Source of the DNA: Streptomyces griseoluteus
GTDB taxonomy: Bacteria > Actinomycetota > Actinomycetes > Streptomycetales > Streptomycetaceae
Reading direction: 5' to 3'
Assembly: GCF_004784465.1 (NCBI RefSeq)
Contig: NZ_SRRU01000003.1
Coordinates: forward strand, 186,001 to 250,000
DNA: 64,000 nt
Each line of letters starts with the position of its first letter. Within the stretch, counting starts at the first letter, position 1. The position numbers and the translations under genes are program-made. Below, piece by piece: positions 59,766 to 64,000 of the stretch. Below the pieces are notes generated by a model. That model saw nothing but the letters and a program-made list of their open reading frames with translations. It was not told the origin of the DNA and ran no database searches.

Positions 59766-60449
59766 TTGAACTTCCTTACCATCGGGCACCGTGGGGTCAT
59801 GGGTGTCGAGCCCGAGAACACGCTCCGTTCCTTCGCCGCCGCCGAGCAGGCCGGGCTGGACCTGATCGAACTCGATCTGCACCTGAGCAAGGACGGTGCG
59901 CTGATCGTCATGCACGACGCCGATGTCGACCGCACCACGGACGGCACCGGGCAGATCGCCGAGAAGACTCTCCCGGAGCTGCGCGCCCTGGACGCGGGGC
60001 TCGGCGAGCGGGTGCCGGTGTTCGAGGAGGTGCTGGACGCGGTCCGGGCGCCGATCCAGGCCGAGATCAAGGACGTGGCCGCCGCGAAGGCGCTGGCGGA
60101 GGTGATGCTCCGGCGCGACCTTGTCTCCCGCGTGGAGGTCATCTCCTTCCACGACGAGGCGCTCGCCGAGATCTCCCGGCTGGTGCCGGGGGTGCGCACC
60201 GCGCTGGTGGCCGAGCACTACGGCCCCGAGGTGGCGGACCGCGCGGTCGCGGTCGGCGCGGCGACCCTCTGCCTGGACGTCCGCAGGCTGACGCTGGAGG
60301 TCGTGGAGAAGGCCCGCGCGGCGGGCCTGAGGGTCTTCGCCTGGGTGGTGAACACCCAGGACGAGCTGCGGCTGGTGCGCGCCCTCCAGCTGGACGGCGC
60401 GACCACCGACCTCCCGGACATCAAGCGCACCGGCCGCTTCACCGCGTAG
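59766..60449 (+). CDS. Glycerophosphodiester phosphodiesterase, 227 aa
   Basis: The GDPD hallmarks are IGHRG (residues 6-10), ENTLRSFAAAEQAGLDLIEL, then DLHLSKDGALIVMHDADVDRTTDGTG with catalytic His and acidic residues, and the C-terminal FAWVVNTQDEL. It hydrolyses glycerophosphodiesters to glycerol-3-phosphate. The start is an unusual TTG at 59766 (LNFLTIGHRG), since no ATG or GTG lies between it and the IGHRG motif. Confidence 0.85.
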   Translation: MNFLTIGHRGVMGVEPENTLRSFAAAEQAGLDLIELDLHLSKDGALIVMHDADVDRTTDGTGQIAEKTLPELRALDAGLGERVPVFEEVLDAVRAPIQAEIKDVAAAKALAEVMLRRDLVSRVEVISFHDEALAEISRLVPGVRTALVAEHYGPEVADRAVAVGAATLCLDVRRLTLEVVEKARAAGLRVFAWVVNTQDELRLVRALQLDGATTDLPDIKRTGRFTA

Positions 60450-60461
60450 GCGGCCCCGCCG

Positions 60462-60998
60462 TCACACCAGGGACTTGACCAGCAGTTCGAAGCGCAGGTC
60501 GGGGCGGCGCGGGATGCCGAAGCGCTCATCGCCGTACGGGAACGGGCTCGTCTCACCCGTACGGCGATAGCCCCGGCGCTCGTACCAGCCGATCAGGTCG
60601 TCGCGGACCGAGATCACCGTCATGTGCATCTCGGTGGCGCCCCAGTCGGCCCGCGCCAGCCGCTCCGCCTCCGCCATGACCGCTTTGCCGAGGCCTGCCC
60701 CCTGCAGGGTGGGGCTCACCGCGAACATGCCGAAGTAGGCGTGCGTGCCCCGGTGTTCGAGCTGGCAGCAGGCGACGATCCGGCCCTCCCGCTCCACCAC
60801 GAGCAGCCTGCTGTCGGGCGTCTTGATGACCTGGCGCACGCCCTCGGGATCGGTGCGCTGCCCGTCCAGGATGTCCGCCTCGGTGGTCCACCCGGCCCGG
60901 CTGGCGTCCCCCCGGTACGCCGACTCGACGAGCGCGACGAGGTCGTCCACGTCGGCGTCGGTGGCGTCGCGGAACGTCGGTCCGGAGGGGGTGTCCAT
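60462..60998 (-). CDS. GNAT-family N-acetyltransferase, 178 aa
   Basis: The GNAT fold is visible: TFRDATDADVDDLVALVESA, GRIVACCQLE, the acetyl-CoA loop GAGLGKAVMAEAERLAR, and WYERRGYRRTGETSPFP at the C-terminal end. The HAYFGMFAVSPTLQGAGLGK stretch is the signature strand and loop. The substrate is unknown. It is divergent from the VOC gene. Confidence 0.87.
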   Translation of the reverse strand: MDTPSGPTFRDATDADVDDLVALVESAYRGDASRAGWTTEADILDGQRTDPEGVRQVIKTPDSRLLVVEREGRIVACCQLEHRGTHAYFGMFAVSPTLQGAGLGKAVMAEAERLARADWGATEMHMTVISVRDDLIGWYERRGYRRTGETSPFPYGDERFGIPRRPDLRFELLVKSLV

Positions 60999-61066
60999 GG
61001 GGTGTACTCCGATCTGGGGCGCGGCTGAACAGGGACGAGCCTAGCCGGGCGCTAGGCTCCGCTCGC

Positions 61067-61459
61067 ATGGTGCATGTACTGGGCAGCCGGACCCTCATCC
61101 GCCCCACGGACCCCGAGCGTTCCCGTGCCTTCTACGGCGGACAACTGGGGCTCGCCGTATACCGCGAGTTCGGGGAGGGGCCCGAGCGCGGGACCGTCTA
61201 CTTCCTGGGCGGCGGCTTCCTCGAACTCTCCGGGCGCTCGTCGACGCCACTCGCGCCGTCGGTGCGGCTCTGGCTCCAGGTGCCGGACGCGGCCGCCGCG
61301 CACGACGAGCTGCGGGCCGAGGGCGTGGAGATCGGGCGGGCGCCGGTCCGGGAGCCGTGGGGGCTGATCGAGATGTGGATCGCCGACCCCGACGGCATCC
61401 CGATCGTGCTGGTGGAGATCCCGGCGGACCATCCACTGCGGTACCGGCCGGGCATCTGA
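61067..61459 (+). CDS. VOC-family (glyoxalase/dioxygenase-like) protein, 130 aa
   Basis: Two beta-alpha-beta-beta-beta units are seen: RTLIRPTDPERSRAFYGGQL with GLAVYREFGEGPERGTVYFL, and VRLWLQVPDAAAAHDELRAE with IEMWIADPDGIPIVLVEIPA. The usual metal-ligand His/Glu pattern is only partly present. It may bind or detoxify a small molecule such as a bleomycin-type drug. It is divergent from the GNAT gene and convergent with MarR. Confidence 0.83.
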   Translation: MVHVLGSRTLIRPTDPERSRAFYGGQLGLAVYREFGEGPERGTVYFLGGGFLELSGRSSTPLAPSVRLWLQVPDAAAAHDELRAEGVEIGRAPVREPWGLIEMWIADPDGIPIVLVEIPADHPLRYRPGI

Positions 61460-61468
61460 CCCGCGGCA

Positions 61469-61999
61469 TCAGCCGCGCAGGGCGCCCAGCCGGCCCTCCA
61501 GTCCGTCGAGCAGGCCGGCGAGCAGACCGGACAGCTCCTCCTGGCCGGCGGGGGCCAGTACGGACAACACCGCCTCCTCGTAGGCGAGTTGCTCGGGCAG
61601 GATGCCGTCCACCAGGTCGCGTCCGGCGTCGGTGAGGCGGAGGTGGGAGACGCGGCGGTCACGGGTGTCACCGCGCCGCTCGACCAGTCCGCGCTCGGTG
61701 AGCTGCTTGACCCGCTTGGTCACGGCCGCGCCGGAGGAGAAGGTCTCCCGTGCCAGCTCCCCCGGCGTCAGCTCGTGCCCGGTGCGGCGCAGCGCGCCGA
61801 GCAGGTCGAACTCCGCCCGGCTGAGCCCCGCCCGGCGCAGCGGGGCGTCCTCGGCCTGCTGGAGGAGGGCGGCGCAGCGGTTGATCCGGCCGATGACCTC
61901 CATGGGCCCGGTGTCCAGCGAGGGGTGCACGGCATGCCACTGCCGGACGACCGAGGCGACGGTGTCCGTCCTCGGGTGCTGGTTTCCCGTGTCCGTCAT
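61469..61999 (-). CDS. MarR-family transcriptional regulator, 176 aa
   Basis: The winged helix is at about 55-115 (LSRAEFDLLGALRRTGHELT, PGELARETFSSGAAVTKRVK, LVERRGDTRDRRVSHLRLTD). The start ATG overlaps the FUSC stop (ATGA), so it is translationally coupled to the exporter it probably represses. It most likely binds the AT-rich inverted repeat just upstream of FUSC (63579-63603) and is released by an aromatic compound. Confidence 0.88.
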   Translation of the reverse strand: MTDTGNQHPRTDTVASVVRQWHAVHPSLDTGPMEVIGRINRCAALLQQAEDAPLRRAGLSRAEFDLLGALRRTGHELTPGELARETFSSGAAVTKRVKQLTERGLVERRGDTRDRRVSHLRLTDAGRDLVDGILPEQLAYEEAVLSVLAPAGQEELSGLLAGLLDGLEGRLGALRG

Positions 62000-63570
62000 G
62001 GCCGCGTGTCCTCCGTGGTGCCGTGTCGGTCCTGCTTCAAGGGTGCGACTGCCCGGTGTCGTACCGCCGCCGCGAGCGTACGGTGTCCGGCCTGCTCGGC
62101 GAGCGCGAGGCGTTCCGCGGGGAAGGGCCGCTGCCACCACTCCCCCTGCGCGGCGGCGGTGGTGGCCCGCAGGTCGGTGAGCGCCAGGGCGAGGGCGCGA
62201 CGGGCGGCCGGCAGGGCATGGGGCGCCGGGTGGGTCAGCAGGTGCTCGGTGTGCGCGCCGGCGTTCTCGACGGCGGTCAGGGCGTCGTGCACGCGGTCGC
62301 CGGCCCGCCGGTTGGTGACCAGCACGGCGGCGGCGAGCCCGGCCAGCGCACCGACCAGGGTGTCCAGCACCCGCTGGGTGATCAGCGTGCCGGGGTCCTG
62401 GAGGTGGGTGAACTCGGTGATGAGCAGGGCCATGGGGGTCACGCAGACCGAGCCGAGCCAGTAGTTGCGGGCGATGAGCGCTTCCGCGCCGAAGCTGCAC
62501 GCCAGGCAGCACAGGACCAGCGTGACGGGGTGGAGGTGGGTCAGCGGGGTGAGTGCGGCGAAGAGGAGCACGCCCAGGAGGTTGCCCACGACGCGCTGGA
62601 CGCTCCGGTTCCAGGTGAGGGTGACGTTGGCCTGGTAGAGGGAGGCGGCGGTGACCAGGGCCCAGTAAGGGCGTCCCACGCCGAGGGAGAGGGCGGCCAG
62701 ACCGGCCAGCGCGCAGCCCAGGGCGGTGCGGCTGGCTATGGGGGCCAGATGCTTGAAGGGGATGCGGGCGTGGCGGGGGTACGGGACGGCCGGGTGGGTG
62801 GTTTCCGCTTGCGGTACCGGTCCGGTGCCGCGCAAGGCCTGGGCCCAGACGCGCAGCCGGCCGGGGTCGGCGTCGGCGGTCTCGGCGCTGAGCAGCAGGT
62901 TCTCCAGGGCTCGCCGGGTGGTGTCGGGGCGGACGCCGGGGGAACGGAGGGCCTGCCAGGCGGTGTGCAGGGCCGGGTGGGCGGGCGCGTGGCCCTGGTC
63001 GGCGAGGTCGGCGGCCGCGTTGAGGGCCGCGGCGACGGCCCGGCGCTCGGGCCCGTGCGGTCGGAGCACTCCGGGGGCCATGCAGACGAGCCAGGACCAG
63101 GCTCCGGCGGCGAGAGTGAGGCCGAGGTGGGCGGGGACCTGGCCGGGGGTCTGCGGGATGAAAAGGGCGGCGGAGCTGATGAAGGTGACGACCACGTTGC
63201 CGGGCGGTCCGACGCGGGTGGACTCGCAGACCGTCTTCTGCGCGGCGGCCAGCAGGGCGCCGACGAGCACCAGGACGACGGGGCCGGGGGCGAGCGCCGA
63301 GGCGAGCAGGGCGACCGCGAGCCCGGCCGTCATGCCGAGCACGACCCCGGTGAGGACGCGGGCGCGGGCCGCGTAGGGGCGCTGGTGGCCGTAGAGCGCG
63401 CAGAGGGAGCCGGCCATCGTGTAGAGGGCGAGGTCGAGGCGGCCGAGAGCCAGCAGGAGGAGGTTGGGCGGGGCCGTCGACACGACCACGCTGAGCGCGG
63501 GCTTGAACCAGATGGCGGAGGGTCCCTGGAGGCGGAGCGCCTGGGTGAGGGGGAGGCGACGGCTGCTCAT
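61996..63570 (-). CDS. FUSC-family membrane exporter, 524 aa
   Basis: Two halves, each with about five transmembrane helices, are separated by a cytoplasmic region (residues about 175-265) (LALYTMAGSLCALYGHQRPY, VLTGVVLGMTAGLAVALLAS; RPYWALVTAASLYQANVTLT, VGNLLGVLLFAALTPLTHLH). NRSVQRVVGNLLG is the FUSC/aromatic-acid-exporter signature. It should export aromatic acids or drugs. The first gene of the pair with MarR. GGGGAGG appears upstream on neither strand close to ATG 63570, so initiation is weak or leaderless. Confidence 0.85.
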   Translation of the reverse strand: MSSRRLPLTQALRLQGPSAIWFKPALSVVVSTAPPNLLLLALGRLDLALYTMAGSLCALYGHQRPYAARARVLTGVVLGMTAGLAVALLASALAPGPVVLVLVGALLAAAQKTVCESTRVGPPGNVVVTFISSAALFIPQTPGQVPAHLGLTLAAGAWSWLVCMAPGVLRPHGPERRAVAAALNAAADLADQGHAPAHPALHTAWQALRSPGVRPDTTRRALENLLLSAETADADPGRLRVWAQALRGTGPVPQAETTHPAVPYPRHARIPFKHLAPIASRTALGCALAGLAALSLGVGRPYWALVTAASLYQANVTLTWNRSVQRVVGNLLGVLLFAALTPLTHLHPVTLVLCCLACSFGAEALIARNYWLGSVCVTPMALLITEFTHLQDPGTLITQRVLDTLVGALAGLAAAVLVTNRRAGDRVHDALTAVENAGAHTEHLLTHPAPHALPAARRALALALTDLRATTAAAQGEWWQRPFPAERLALAEQAGHRTLAAAVRHRAVAPLKQDRHGTTEDTRP

Positions 63571-63578
63571 ACGTATAA

Positions 63579-63603
63579 TTTAACAGGTATTTCACCAGTA
63601 AAA
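63579..63603. promoter_or_regulatory. AT-rich imperfect palindrome, likely MarR operator
   Basis: TTTAACAGGTATTTCACC at 63579-63596 continues to AGTAAA: the CAGGT and ACCAG half-sites, 63584-63588 and 63594-63598, are inverted around a 5-base centre, with T-rich and A-rich flanks. It begins 9 bp upstream of the FUSC start, so a bound repressor would block it. A perfect TATAAT lies at 63574-63579 on the plus strand. Confidence 0.55.
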
Positions 63604-63745
63604 GATTTGTCGCGGTCCGGCATCCGCCCTGATCACACGCCGTGCTCCGGCGAACGCTCCCCGTACACCCCCTTGCGCTCGCGTGCGCTGCGCGTGGCGT
63701 GGGCATCGCATCCCTCGACATGGCGTCGAACGGGGGTGGTTGCGC

Positions 63746-64000
63746 GTGCACGGACCGGTGTCACCGGCCTGGCTGCTGGTCGCGCTGTGCGCGGCGACCG
63801 GCGCCTACTGCCTGCTGCGGATGCGCAGCGGGGTCGAGGAGCAGCGCCGCGCGGCGGGCGGCGAGGCGCTGATGGGCTTCGGGATGGCGGCGATGGCGGT
63901 ACCGGCCGCGGTGTTCGCCCCGCCGCGCTGGGTGTGGCCGCTGTACGCCGCCGTCTTCGGGCTGGCCGCGCTCCGCGCGCTGTGGTCGGCGCGGCAGAGC
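63746..64000 (+). CDS. DUF5134-like membrane protein, N-terminal part (cut by window end)
   Basis: The first 85 codons are visible: HGPVSPAWLLVALCAATGAY, then CLLRMRSGVEEQRRAAGGEA and LMGFGMAAMAVPAAVFAPPR, giving two or three membrane helices. This start block is typical of the uncharacterised DUF5134 family of actinobacterial membrane proteins. The GTG start at 63746 follows CGGGGGTGG. The gene continues beyond 64000. Confidence 0.8.
   Translation, partial: MHGPVSPAWLLVALCAATGAYCLLRMRSGVEEQRRAAGGEALMGFGMAAMAVPAAVFAPPRWVWPLYAAVFGLAALRALWSARQS

Noticed and set aside
1..64000. CRISPR arrays, tRNA or rRNA genes, complete insertion sequences
   Set aside because: No regular spaced repeats, no cloverleaf arms with a CCA-like end and no transposase-type protein were found by eye; a tRNA or repeat scan could still find something.

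Overview
The window is very GC-rich (about 72% by eye), has strongly GC-biased third codon positions, frequent GTG starts, long shadow reading frames, and many families typical of actinomycetes (PucR/GAF regulator, TerD, F420-type DDN protein, Rv1733c-like, DUF5134, HpnB-like transferase, SARP). This fits a Streptomyces chromosome. No rRNA, tRNA, CRISPR array or complete insertion sequence was recognised.

Region 1 (1 to about 12.95 kb) is an accessory block that looks like the right flank of an extracellular contractile injection system (eCIS) locus. It holds the 5' part of an eCIS-type AAA+ ATPase and a 1000-residue DUF4157 protein (HELAH motif) with a toxin-like C-terminus. Divergent from these is an unusual trypsin-like protease/endonuclease I fusion. 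Next come a SARP regulator and a divergent three-gene set: an alpha/beta hydrolase, an unknown protein, and a protein like phage amidases. A convergent operon follows: an SLT transglycosylase and an M23 endopeptidase, each with an endolysin-style wall-binding front module, then a CYTH-like protein. Upstream of the hydrolase are three heptamers at an 11-bp period placed 8 bp before a -10-like hexamer, the textbook layout of a SARP target. The sequence therefore suggests a SARP-controlled set of wall-lytic and payload genes beside an eCIS. The block ends in a scar with an unexplained open-frame remnant and the last about 65 codons of an MFS transporter.

Region 2 (13-31 kb) looks like ordinary chromosome: PucR regulator with 3-hydroxybutyrate dehydrogenase, Nudix, Lnt, an O-antigen-ligase-like protein, a PH-like membrane protein, a glutamate-racemase-family protein, an HpnB-like glycosyltransferase, TerD/TerA, an Rv1733c-like protein, a beta-helix/AAA+ fusion and a large membrane hydrolase.

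Region 3 (30-51 kb) is rich in sugar metabolism and regulators: two DeoR regulators, Cds1-like desulfhydrase, an RsbW-like ATPase, ROK repressor, AlkB, RlmG/RsmC methyltransferase, an amino-sugar module (AgaS plus class II aldolase), a TetR/F420 pair, a geranylgeranyl-reductase-family enzyme, M20 dipeptidase, a kinase-Nudix fusion, GH27 alpha-galactosidase, ROK glucokinase and LacI. Region 4 (51-64 kb) has an aldolase/lyase-like protein, EtfBA, flavin reductase, thioredoxin, PlsC, an SDR/threonine aldolase pair, a DUF6421-like protein, GDPD, GNAT, VOC, a MarR/FUSC efflux pair and the start of a DUF5134 gene. Many convergent gene ends share perfect 12-16 bp hairpins without U-tracts, as usual in Streptomyces.
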